Assembly (NCBI GenBank): GCA_934438135.1 | Contig: CAKSBP010000001.1 | Span: 124,001-188,000, forward strand | Direction: 5' to 3' | Source: an uncultured Clostridium sp. | GTDB lineage: Bacteria; Bacillota; Clostridia; Lachnospirales; Lachnospiraceae | Length of the DNA stretch: 64,000 nt | In this document: piece by piece, positions 56,501 to 64,000 of the stretch | How the letters are laid out: each line of letters starts with the position of its first letter | Numbering within the stretch: the stretch's first letter is position 1 | Program-made: the position numbers and the translations under genes | Notes under the pieces: model-generated | Databases searched by the model: none | What the model saw: only the letters and a program-made list of their open reading frames with translations | What the model was told of the DNA's origin: nothing

Positions 56501-59500
56501 CAAATGCTATACGGTATTCCAGTTCTTCTCTTCCTGTCAGCATTGTATAAGAGATGCTTTCCAGCTGTTCATCTGAAACTGTAAAACCAGCACTTTTCTG
56601 AAGAACGATTTCTTTTCCAATCTTTTCGATGGTTTCTAAATTACCTATGGCTGTTGAATTTATTGCTGCATCATAGGCATCATTTATTTTCTTTGTAAGC
56701 TGAATAATATCATGAGGTACCATGCCATATTCAAAAATACTCTCATCTTCTAAAATATCAGCTGGATCTATATTCAATATTTCTGAAACTGTATTCTGTA
56801 AAAAGCTTCTTACCTCCTGCTGTTCTTCTTCTCCCGCTACAGCGGTTCCAGACGTAAGATATTTACTTACTTTCTCTGCATACTTTTTCAACTGCTCTTC
56901 GCCTGCTGCTGATAACGTGAATAACTGTTCCTGTCTAGCAGTCTTTCCTTCACTCTGTTCCTGAGGATACTCCTCAATAATCAGATGTGCATTGGTTCCG
57001 CCTGCTCCAAAAGAGCTGATACATGCTCTTCTTGGTACTTCCCCTGTTTCAGTCTTAGGACTATTCCAAGGAACCAGCTTTTTCTCTACATAAAATGGTG
57101 TGCTTTCAAAATCGATATTTTCATTTAATGGATCTGCTAAAATAGATGGCACCATCTGATGATATTTCATTTGAAGCAGCACTTTTGTTAAGGATGCAAT
57201 ACCTGCTGCCGATTCAGCATGCCCAATATTTGCCTTAATCGAACCAATACAACAATATTGTTTCTTATCTGTATATTTACGGAACGCTTTTGTAATACTA
57301 TTTACCTCAATTGGATCTCCCAATTTTGTTCCTGTTCCATGTGCCTCTACATAACTAATGGTTTCTGGGTTAATATCCGCCTGAACAAGTGCATCACCGA
57401 TTAATTCCGCCTGTGCTACTGGATTTGGTACGGTATATCCATTTGTTTTTCCACCATGATTCATTTTACTTGCCTTAATTACACCGTAAATATGGTCACC
57501 ATCTGCTTTTGCCTTGCTTAATGGTTTCAGAAGAACACATCCAACACCTTCTGCTGGAACATATCCATCTCCATTACGTCCGAACGCTCTACAATGACCT
57601 TCACTAGAACCAAACTTCTGTTCACTTAGGAATACAAACTTCGCTGGATGGATAATTACATTAACTCCACCTGCAATTGCCATTTCGCTTTCACCGGACT
57701 GAATGCTTCTACAAGCAAGGTGAATTGCTGTCAAAGAAGAAGAACACATTGTATCCACACTTAAACTTGGTCCATGAAAATTAAAGAAGTAAGAAACTCT
57801 ATTTGCAATCGATGCATAGGTGGAACGGACATCCATCATATTTCCTAATGCCAGCTGCTCTGCTCCTAAAAGCTGATACTGGCCATTCATTACTCCTGCA
57901 AATACTCCTACTTTCTTTCCTGACAGACTATCTCTCTTATAACCTGCATCTTCTACTACTTCATATGCGGACTGTAAAAATAATCTTTCCTGTGGATCAA
58001 TCAACTCTGCTTCTTTTGGTGAAATACCAAAGAACAGTGCATCAAATTCATTTACTCCATTCATGAATCCTGCCCACTTGCAGTATACTTTTCCCTTTTC
58101 CCCTTTATTTGGAGAATAGTATTTACTATGATCCCATCTAGACTTTGGAACTTCTGTAATACAGTCTTTTCCCTCTTTTAAATTCTTCCAGAGTTCCTCT
58201 AGATTATCTGCCATTGGATACTTTCCACTTAATCCAATAATAGCAATATCTTCTTTAGTTTCTTCTTCGTTTTTTTCTGGTTCATCTTCTGTTGGCATCG
58301 TTACCGCAAAACGATCCATAACGGCTTCTTTCTGTTCTTTTTCCTCTTCTGTATTCTCAGCCTCAACATCCTCTTCCTCTTGGAACAGACCTGCTACTGT
58401 ATCTTTATAGTCTTCTGCAAGATATACTGCCAAATCCTGAATGTTCTTATATTCAAAGAACAGTGTCTTGGAAAGATTATCGAAATCCTTATCCATGAGT
58501 TTATTTAATTCCATAATCATAATCGAATCGATACCATATACTTCCATATCTACATTCGTGCGGATATCTTTTGGTTCCATTCCAAGTGTCTGTCCCACAA
58601 TTGTTTTAAGATATTTTTCTGCATTTTTAACCAGTGTCTCTAAATCTGCATTCATAGACACTTTTTTATCCTGTTTTCTGGATGTATTTTTTGGCAATAG
58701 CACTTTCTCAATCTGACTTTGTTTTCCATAAGTAACTATAATATTAGACTTTTTACATCCAACTGCATATTCCATCACTTTCATTGCTTCCTTAGATGGA
58801 ATGAGTCCTAATCCATAAAATCCTTTATAAACCTTTTCTTCTTCTCCTTCTGCTTTCATCGTTCCATCTGCCCATATTGGCCAGTTAATGGAAATTGTCT
58901 GTCCACTTCTTTTATTTTCTTTCAGAAGTGTATTTCGATATTCAGCAAAAGAATCCATGAATTTATTTGCATAAGCATAATTTCCTCTTCCATAATCAGC
59001 AATTACCGCTGAAATCGAAGAAAATGTAAGGAAGAAGTCTAATGGTTCCTCCTTGGCTGCCCAATCAAGGAAACAGGTTCCATATACTTTTGCTCCCAAT
59101 ACTTTTTCATAAGAATCTATCGTTGCCTTATCTGCAAAAATCTTATCTGCAAATCCAGCACAATGAATGATTCCATGAATTGTTCCAAACTGCTCCTTTG
59201 CATTGGAAACTACTTCCTCTACCTGACTGCATTCTGTCATATCACAGACTGCGTAAACTGCTTTTTTAGAGCCTGCTTCTTCTAACATCTTTAACTGCTC
59301 TTTCATCGAATCTGTAAGTTCCCGACGTCCCGTTAAAAAGAGTGCTGCATGATAATTCTTTGCAAGATACATAGCTGTCAGATATCCAAGGTTTCCAAGT
59401 CCTCCAGTAATCAGATAATTTCCGCCATCCCTAAAGTTTTTCCCGTCGCCAGCTGACTCTATTTTCTGAAGTTTTCCAATATATCGTTTTCCATCCTGAT

Positions 59501-62500
59501 AAGAAACTGCATTATCTTCCTGTGACTCTATGTAAAGTAACTCATCTACTGCTTTCTGAGAATCTATTAAGGCATCTTTAAAACATACTGTCTTAATCTG
59601 GAAATTGTTATTTACTGGTGTTAAAGATTTTCCTAATATAGAAACTGCTTTGGACAGCTGGTTTTGTATATCCTGCTTTTCAGGAAATGCATATACATAT
59701 TGTACTTTATGGTCTGGACATACTACTGTAGCAGCCTGGAACCAGTTTAATACTGTATACACAGATTCATCCGCATATTCTCTGATTTTTTTACATGAAT
59801 TTCCATTTTCTTCTGAAAACGATGCAATTTGTAAAACAGCTTTTACCTGATGATTATCTACTTTTAATTCCTGCATGACTTTATGATAATGAGATGGATT
59901 TTTAAAATCCATTTCATACAATGTATCCTCTGTTTTTCGATACTCACTGCCCTGTTTTACAGAAATAATCTGGCAGGATAAAGCCTGTTTTAGTTTTTCT
60001 ATCAGTTCAGCATCTACTTCTTTTTCCTCATTAAATACAATCACACTATCTTCTGGTTTAAAACTTCTTTCTCTCTCTTTAAGCTGTTCCTGCTGCTCCA
60101 GTTTTCTTTCGAAACAAGCTGTTTCTTCTTCTGTGCTGGAATTTTTTAATTCACGGATGATAAAATCTTTTACCCGAACAATTTCTTCTCCCTTATCATT
60201 TAAAATGATAACATTATGACGACGCATGCCAGATTCATTTAAATCCGAACCTTCTGCCATTTCTGCATAGGCATAACATTTTTCTGTCATCTCTCCGAGA
60301 ATTTCAATTCTTCCTAATGAAAATGGAATATGCATAATCAGACTCTTATAAGCATCTTTTCCACCAATCCATGTAATGGTTCTTAACGCTGCATCCAAAA
60401 TAGATGGATGAAGGATATAATCATGAAAATCCGAATGCAGATGTTCCGGCAGTATAAGCGATTCAAAGGAAGAATCTTTTGCACCATATGCCATTTCTGT
60501 AACCTGGAATCCTTTTCCATAATCAAATCCAATACAGTCACTAAATACATTTTTATAGCAGAAATCATGGTCATAGTGGTAATCCATTTTCTTTTTAATT
60601 TGTTCTATATCATAGCTTTCTGCCTTATCAAGTGCTTCGCCTCCATAACACATTGTTCCTTGGGAGTGAATCACTTTCTTAGAACCATTCATACTGTAGA
60701 TTTCATAATTTAACTCATTTTTCACTGGAGTAATCCCGATAAATACTTCTTTTTCATCTGTATTAAACTCCATTGTCTGTATCCACATAACATTTTTCAG
60801 CATAGTAATTGGTTTTCGAACTGCAAGTTGTCCAGCAGCTCTTGCCATTTCCAGATAAGCCACGCCTGGAAGAATTACTTTTTTCCCTACTACATGGTCT
60901 TTTACAAAAAACTCCTCTTTTTTCAATACTTTACGGAATTTCTGTTCATAAATAGTAGATTCGTTTGTATCTATCATTGGATGTAATGCTGCTGCTTCTT
61001 TTTCTTCCTCTATTGGGTCCAGCCAATATCTTTGCCTGATAAACTCATATCCTGGTAAAGAAACGGTTCCTATATTATCCCAGTCTCCTATTTTATCCAT
61101 ATCGAATGAAGCACCTTTTAACCAGATATCAAGCAGTTTTTCATATATATCATCCGATGCATCAAGTGTTACCACCTGTGTTTCCATATCAGAATTCATT
61201 AATGTAACTGCATGGTCTGCATCTGCATACGAATATTCACATTCCATAGACTGAATATCCTGTAACCATTTCTGTACATCATCTATTTCTATAAGTTCAC
61301 TGCTCAGCTCCTGTAGTTTTACCAAATTCTCTTTGTGAACCAGATTTGACTGTTTTTCATGCATAGAAGCAATCAATTCTTCTGTTTCTGCCATATCGTT
61401 GTCCATCATCAGCTGATAGAACTCATCTTTTGAAAGCAGTCCATCGATTAATAATGTAGATATTTCTTTTACTTCCGCTGCAATTCCATTTTGCGTCAGA
61501 TGCCATTTTGTGCTTAGCTGAATAATAGAACATGCGATAGCCACAAGGAAAAATTTCTTAAAACTTACGCTTTCCTCTGCTTCAATTGGCTGTCCCTTCA
61601 GATATCCCATAATATTCTTATTATTTTTCTGACATGTCTCCTGCCATTCATTCATATACTTTTTAAATGTATATTGATTTTCATACAGCTTCTCTGCCTT
61701 TTCCAAATATGTTTTCATAATCTTATCGGTACATGAAATTTTGCTGACTAATAATTTAACATATTCCTTACTAATATAATATGGCATAATATACTGTCCA
61801 GATACATTATCATAAAGAGGAATCTGTGGCCTTACTACCTTCAAATCAGAAAGGCTGCTTCTGCCTGCATAGTATTCTGCAGCAGCTTCTACTGATATCA
61901 TTCCTGCTACAGCCATTCCAAGCACATACTGTTCTTTCTGAGAAACAATTTTTTCTATCTTAATTCCAAGTTCGATGCAGCATGATATAACTGCGTACTG
62001 AATCCAAAATTGATTCTGTGGCTTTTCTGCCTGACTTACTAGAATATCTTTCCATTGTTCAAAAGATTCACTACTATCTTTACTTAGATTTTTTTCATAC
62101 TCGTAGCAATGAGAAAGCTGTTTCTCCATTACTGGGCTTTCCAACATTACTTTTAAACCTTCTGTGTTATCAGAACTTAATTTACCAAGACTGAGTGTCC
62201 AGCCATCACAATGTTGATTTTCTAAAATAGGATTACTACTTAAAAACTGTTCTATATCCTCTTTTGAATGAACAACCGTTCCTGTTCTATATTCAAACTG
62301 TTCACGTCCAATGCATAAAGTTTTCACAATTTCCTGTACAGACAGGTTTTTATAATCTTCTGACTTAATATATGTTTTCCATGTCTCTATTTCTCTTTTT
62401 AAGCTTTCTTCTGACTTAGCAGATAAGAAAAACAGTGACTCATCTTCTTTCTTATCAACTTCTGATTCTTTATTATTTGTCCATTCCTGTAAAATTACAT

Positions 62501-63788
62501 GTGCATTTACACCACCAAAACCAAATGCACTGACTCCGGCAATTCGTTTAAAATTATTCTTCTTAAAATCCCAGTCCATATATTCTGTTGCTGGCATAAA
62601 TGCTGACTGTTTAAAATCAATAATAGGATTCGTTTCTTTCAGGTTAATTGTCTTTACCAGCTTTTTATGTTTCATCATCATCAATACTTTTATGACGCCG
62701 GCAATACCTGCAGCACTTCCTGTATGGCCTATATTCGTTTTAACCGAACCAATATAGCAGAACTGTTTTTTATTTGTATATTCCGAAAATGCCTGATTTA
62801 AAGCTTCTATCTCAATTGGATCACCTAAACTGGTCCCTGTACCATGTGCCTCTATATAAGTTGTATTTTTCGGATTCATTCCTGCATCCTTATAGGCTTC
62901 CAAAATTACTTCTTTCTGTGCACTTACCTTAGGTGCAGCAATTGTCATGGAATGTCCACAATGATTTACAGCAGATCCTTCTATCACTCCATAAATATGA
63001 TGTCCATATTTTAAAGCCGAAGAAACCGTTTCTAACAATAGAACTGCAGAACCCTCACCTTGTACAAATCCATTTGCACCTTTATCAAATGTATGGCACT
63101 TTCCATCCATGCTCATCATTCTTGACTTAGAAAAAGATATATAACGCCAAGGATGAAATGCTACGCATACACCAGCTGCTATTGCAAAATCGCTATATCC
63201 TTCCAAAATTGACTTCTTTGCTTCATGTAAGGCAACCAGGGATGATGCACATGCATTATCCAGAGTAATACTCGAACCTGTGAAACCAAAACTGTAAGAT
63301 ACTCTATTTGAAAGCATACACTCAAAGTTTCCAAGGCTTGCATAACTATCTACATCTTCTCCTCTTGTCAAAGATACCAGATTATAATCATTCCCTGTTG
63401 AACCAACATATACAGAAGTAGTATTTTCACGTAGTTTTTTCAGACCAACCCCTGAATCCTCAATACAGTGCCATACTTCTTCTAGCAGAATTCTTTGCTG
63501 GGGATCCATATTTCGCGCTTCTCTAGGTGAAATATTAAAAAATGGAGCATCAAACTCGTCGTAATTTTCAATCATTCCATCAAACATACACACATCATCG
63601 TAGCTGTTTTTTTGTTTATTTCCATTACAATGGCTATATTTACTCCATTTTTCTTCAGATATTTTTTTTACAGAATTCTTTTCATTGACAAGATTATTCC
63701 AAAAGCTGTTGTAATCATCTGCGTCTGGAAAACGGCATGCCACTCCAACAATGGCAACCTCTTTATTACCTTGTTTTATTTTCTCCAT
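53550..63788 (-). CDS. Trans-AT PKS: KS1-AT relic-DH-KR-ACP-KS2-DH'-KR-ACP
   Basis: This 3412-residue protein is the first PKS subunit in the window. KS1 begins at the N-terminus (V-A-I-V-G-V-A; D-N-A-C-A-S-S Cys180, His315, His355). A vestigial AT occupies 528-800. DH1 has D-H-V-V-G-K-K-V-I-L-P-G (His965) and H-P-S-I-L-D (Asp1132). KR1 has T-G-G-L-G-N-L-G and Y-A-Y-A-N (Tyr1604). The ACP is Y-G-I-D-S (Ser1755). KS2 (Cys2015, His2150, His2190) has an ACP-like insert. DH' keeps His2569 and Asp2729 but reads H-Q-V-Q-N, with Asn for Gly, and E-P-S-A-M-D, with Glu for His. KR2 has Y-A-A-G-C (Tyr3174, Cys3178). The ACP is Y-G-V-D-S (Ser3323). A docking domain ends it. There is no loading domain, so the starter comes from upstream genes. 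Confidence 0.9.
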   Translation of the reverse strand: MEKIKQGNKEVAIVGVACRFPDADDYNSFWNNLVNEKNSVKKISEEKWSKYSHCNGNKQKNSYDDVCMFDGMIENYDEFDAPFFNISPREARNMDPQQRILLEEVWHCIEDSGVGLKKLRENTTSVYVGSTGNDYNLVSLTRGEDVDSYASLGNFECMLSNRVSYSFGFTGSSITLDNACASSLVALHEAKKSILEGYSDFAIAAGVCVAFHPWRYISFSKSRMMSMDGKCHTFDKGANGFVQGEGSAVLLLETVSSALKYGHHIYGVIEGSAVNHCGHSMTIAAPKVSAQKEVILEAYKDAGMNPKNTTYIEAHGTGTSLGDPIEIEALNQAFSEYTNKKQFCYIGSVKTNIGHTGSAAGIAGVIKVLMMMKHKKLVKTINLKETNPIIDFKQSAFMPATEYMDWDFKKNNFKRIAGVSAFGFGGVNAHVILQEWTNNKESEVDKKEDESLFFLSAKSEESLKREIETWKTYIKSEDYKNLSVQEIVKTLCIGREQFEYRTGTVVHSKEDIEQFLSSNPILENQHCDGWTLSLGKLSSDNTEGLKVMLESPVMEKQLSHCYEYEKNLSKDSSESFEQWKDILVSQAEKPQNQFWIQYAVISCCIELGIKIEKIVSQKEQYVLGMAVAGMISVEAAAEYYAGRSSLSDLKVVRPQIPLYDNVSGQYIMPYYISKEYVKLLVSKISCTDKIMKTYLEKAEKLYENQYTFKKYMNEWQETCQKNNKNIMGYLKGQPIEAEESVSFKKFFLVAIACSIIQLSTKWHLTQNGIAAEVKEISTLLIDGLLSKDEFYQLMMDNDMAETEELIASMHEKQSNLVHKENLVKLQELSSELIEIDDVQKWLQDIQSMECEYSYADADHAVTLMNSDMETQVVTLDASDDIYEKLLDIWLKGASFDMDKIGDWDNIGTVSLPGYEFIRQRYWLDPIEEEKEAAALHPMIDTNESTIYEQKFRKVLKKEEFFVKDHVVGKKVILPGVAYLEMARAAGQLAVRKPITMLKNVMWIQTMEFNTDEKEVFIGITPVKNELNYEIYSMNGSKKVIHSQGTMCYGGEALDKAESYDIEQIKKKMDYHYDHDFCYKNVFSDCIGFDYGKGFQVTEMAYGAKDSSFESLILPEHLHSDFHDYILHPSILDAALRTITWIGGKDAYKSLIMHIPFSLGRIEILGEMTEKCYAYAEMAEGSDLNESGMRRHNVIILNDKGEEIVRVKDFIIRELKNSSTEEETACFERKLEQQEQLKERERSFKPEDSVIVFNEEKEVDAELIEKLKQALSCQIISVKQGSEYRKTEDTLYEMDFKNPSHYHKVMQELKVDNHQVKAVLQIASFSEENGNSCKKIREYADESVYTVLNWFQAATVVCPDHKVQYVYAFPEKQDIQNQLSKAVSILGKSLTPVNNNFQIKTVCFKDALIDSQKAVDELLYIESQEDNAVSYQDGKRYIGKLQKIESAGDGKNFRDGGNYLITGGLGNLGYLTAMYLAKNYHAALFLTGRRELTDSMKEQLKMLEEAGSKKAVYAVCDMTECSQVEEVVSNAKEQFGTIHGIIHCAGFADKIFADKATIDSYEKVLGAKVYGTCFLDWAAKEEPLDFFLTFSSISAVIADYGRGNYAYANKFMDSFAEYRNTLLKENKRSGQTISINWPIWADGTMKAEGEEEKVYKGFYGLGLIPSKEAMKVMEYAVGCKKSNIIVTYGKQSQIEKVLLPKNTSRKQDKKVSMNADLETLVKNAEKYLKTIVGQTLGMEPKDIRTNVDMEVYGIDSIMIMELNKLMDKDFDNLSKTLFFEYKNIQDLAVYLAEDYKDTVAGLFQEEEDVEAENTEEEKEQKEAVMDRFAVTMPTEDEPEKNEEETKEDIAIIGLSGKYPMADNLEELWKNLKEGKDCITEVPKSRWDHSKYYSPNKGEKGKVYCKWAGFMNGVNEFDALFFGISPKEAELIDPQERLFLQSAYEVVEDAGYKRDSLSGKKVGVFAGVMNGQYQLLGAEQLALGNMMDVRSTYASIANRVSYFFNFHGPSLSVDTMCSSSLTAIHLACRSIQSGESEMAIAGGVNVIIHPAKFVFLSEQKFGSSEGHCRAFGRNGDGYVPAEGVGCVLLKPLSKAKADGDHIYGVIKASKMNHGGKTNGYTVPNPVAQAELIGDALVQADINPETISYVEAHGTGTKLGDPIEVNSITKAFRKYTDKKQYCCIGSIKANIGHAESAAGIASLTKVLLQMKYHQMVPSILADPLNENIDFESTPFYVEKKLVPWNSPKTETGEVPRRACISSFGAGGTNAHLIIEEYPQEQSEGKTARQEQLFTLSAAGEEQLKKYAEKVSKYLTSGTAVAGEEEQQEVRSFLQNTVSEILNIDPADILEDESIFEYGMVPHDIIQLTKKINDAYDAAINSTAIGNLETIEKIGKEIVLQKSAGFTVSDEQLESISYTMLTGREELEYRIAFVMNSVSDLYNRLQDFIQGKKTADIYTGYVSKYKEGIQVEETKKQELYKERALEEMADLWTKGAEFDWNTLFEETQIIKMSLPSYPFKKDVYWIHEVKKDERTSLTEACPFVTELAYDLSMEEGITFKNLFKESDFILKEHQVQNKSVVPGVVQVEMVCECFKNVSQKNFKVEQIHWLHPLEVSGEQEVNVTFNKQGERYSYIVKAADQEIIYSRGYLTVIEEEYPEQIIDIDAIRSQCKELLEKQRIYTSFSQEGIDYGTYFRSIEKIWMKEDRLLVELDKNNTSELGAECYLGEPSAMDAALQSISAFVGNLGTGDNTTHVPYGIGTLRTKSGAKDIAFIDVQKKGEVFDISLADKKGIVQIKLDQVEVKAMGDTMKGFFYQPIWKEEAQGIYENEGNTLILYENGSKDLAERIQSKQIAEKQQIIALNEEKAEIKDMVKAAVDQLGKIDTVYFIDKLEENKNEPVDIIRNRAFHLFHLLKLFVDKGWEHANIHLKVVTSGVYHTGEKQTVNPYSGYYQGLISAIDAEHAAWNINYIDIDAGEIHNANQMEAISESIVKEKGNEKRQEIVLWNGKRLVRDFESVELSGKNTVFKENGVYLILGGAGGIGFEVSRHLAEKYNASLAWIGRSSLDERKKNQIAEIEKAGGKAAYFQADATKEEEMTAVLAAVKEKFGKLNGVIHSTVVLKDAMFYNMTDAQYQDALDAKMQTSIVLGRVLKDEKLDFMLFFSSAQSIYANKGQCNYAAGCTFEDAYARYLNNIKEYPVKVINWGFWGTVGVVADDKYRKILAEQGFTPIEVPEGMKAMERVLSTDLEQVIVLKQGKVTLKELEKVHKKPKFYQEQKLEAFKPEVQKKVSRKSIEDKVVEIVMEVLGIKKDEIQLDKQFIDYGVDSINGLSLVEMINDELDVTIKTTSLFDYPNIETMSSYLFEQVKESLSLEEETVSKVVEEEPEDSELSLLEQLASGTVDLNTVLEKVGENDD
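56601..56819 (-). other. Serine-less ACP-like insert in the KS2 linker
   Basis: Residues about 2324-2396 follow an ACP helix pattern (V-S-E-I-L-N-I-D-P-A-D-I, F-E-Y-G-M-V-P-H, L-T-K-K-I-N-D-A-Y). Pro2358 sits where the Ser should be. Confidence 0.7.
61389..62207 (-). other. Vestigial acyltransferase region between KS1 and DH1
   Basis: Residues about 528-740 retain an AT outline: an N-terminal segment with S-P-V-M-E-K-Q-L, then Q-Y-A-V-I-S-C-C-I-E-L-G-I-K and V-A-G-M-I-S, then P-Q-I-P-L-Y-D-N-V-S-G. The nucleophile elbow G-H-S-x-G-E is lost (aligned residues S-Q-K-E-Q-Y). Residues 745-800 look like a second fragment of the same central AT part (A-C-S-I-I-Q-L, I-D-G-L-L-S). It is catalytically dead. 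Confidence 0.65.
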
Positions 63789-63804
63789 CCTTTATTCCGC
63801 TCCT

Positions 63805-64000
63805 TTAGATAAAATCATCTGCTTCCCACGGGAATTTTTTGTATTCAACAAAGTTTCTTATATTTTGTGTGACATCCTTTTGTGCAGAAAGAAAACTGGT
63901 CTGTGCAACTCCTAGCTCTTCTATATTCTCGTCTATAATCCAGATTTTCCTCATATATTCTTTCATACGTTTTACGGTTTTTGAACTAACTCTTCTAAGA
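63805..64000 (-). CDS. C-terminal end of an upstream cluster gene
   Basis: A minus-strand frame is open from the right edge to TAA at 63805-63807, giving 64 residues ending in E-Y-K-K-F-P-W-E-A-D-D-F-I. It stops 16 nt before the KS1 subunit, whose AAAGGAG ribosome site overlaps the stop, so the two are co-transcribed. The short helical tail with an F-P-W-E ending vaguely recalls PksH-type ECH1 enzymes of beta-branching cassettes, which would fit the two ECH2 domains downstream. That is a guess; 64 residues are too few to assign a family. Confidence 0.6.
   Translation of the reverse strand, partial: LRRVSSKTVKRMKEYMRKIWIIDENIEELGVAQTSFLSAQKDVTQNIRNFVEYKKFPWEADDFI

Noticed and set aside
10660..63788. 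Non-elongating ketosynthases (KS0)
   Set aside because: All 13 KSs show the active Cys, the H-G-T-G-T His and the N-x-G-H His, so none can be called non-elongating from motifs alone.

Overview
The window reads as chromosomal DNA of an AT-rich, Gram-positive, probably endospore-forming Clostridia member (Lachnospiraceae-like). The reasons are visible AT-rich codon use, strong AGGAGG-type ribosome binding sites, a PdaA-type spore-cortex deacetylase, and a trans-acyltransferase polyketide synthase (trans-AT PKS) of the Bacillus/Clostridia style. Nothing in the sequence fixes the species. All complete genes lie on the minus strand; only a truncated RhaT-family transporter at the left edge is on the plus strand. 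No gene-free stretch exceeds about 200 bases, and I saw no tRNA, rRNA, CRISPR array or insertion sequence.

Left flank (1-5.7 kb): the end of a RhaT-like transporter, a convergent terminator, an SPFH-domain/ribbon-helix-helix two-gene operon with a near-consensus promoter, the UV-damage endonuclease uvsE, a pdaA-like deacetylase, an acyltransferase-3 membrane protein and a second polysaccharide deacetylase.

Cluster accessory genes (5.7-9.2 kb): a PksD/PedC-type acyltransferase homologue whose malonyl-binding Arg position is Gln, suggesting an acyl hydrolase, and a PksB/BaeB-type metallo-hydrolase. These two share a promoter and may clear stalled chains. Between them and the PKS sits a flavodoxin / membrane protein / TetR operon whose promoter carries a perfect 14-bp inverted repeat.

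PKS assembly line (9.2-63.8 kb), read right to left: about 54 kb of almost gap-free, translationally coupled genes. The order I read is: [KS1-AT relic-DH-KR-ACP-KS2-DH'-KR-ACP] [ER-KS3] [KR-ACP-KS4-ECH-ACP-ACP] [KS5-DH-KR-ACP-KS6-ECH] [ACP-KS7] [KS7 linker-DH-KR-ACP-KS8-ACP-KS9] [KR-ACP-KS10-degenerate DH] [ACP-KS11-KR-ACP] [KS12-altered DH-KR-ACP-ACP-KS13] [ACP-hydrolase]. That is 13 ketosynthases, no functional cis-AT, two built-in ECH2 domains (two beta-branches), one built-in ER and a terminal hydrolase. The malonyl AT, the HMG-synthase beta-branching cassette and any loading module are not in the window and are expected beyond the right edge, where another minus-strand gene ends.

The most unusual points are: four serine-less ACP-like domains inserted at the same place in the linkers of KS2, KS6, KS9 and KS13; a vestigial AT in the first module; a 12-A homopolymer frameshift between an ACP and KS7; KS7 cut from its own flanking linker domain by a single stop codon followed by a strong ribosome binding site; and module splits inside KS-DH, KS-KR and ECH-ACP units.
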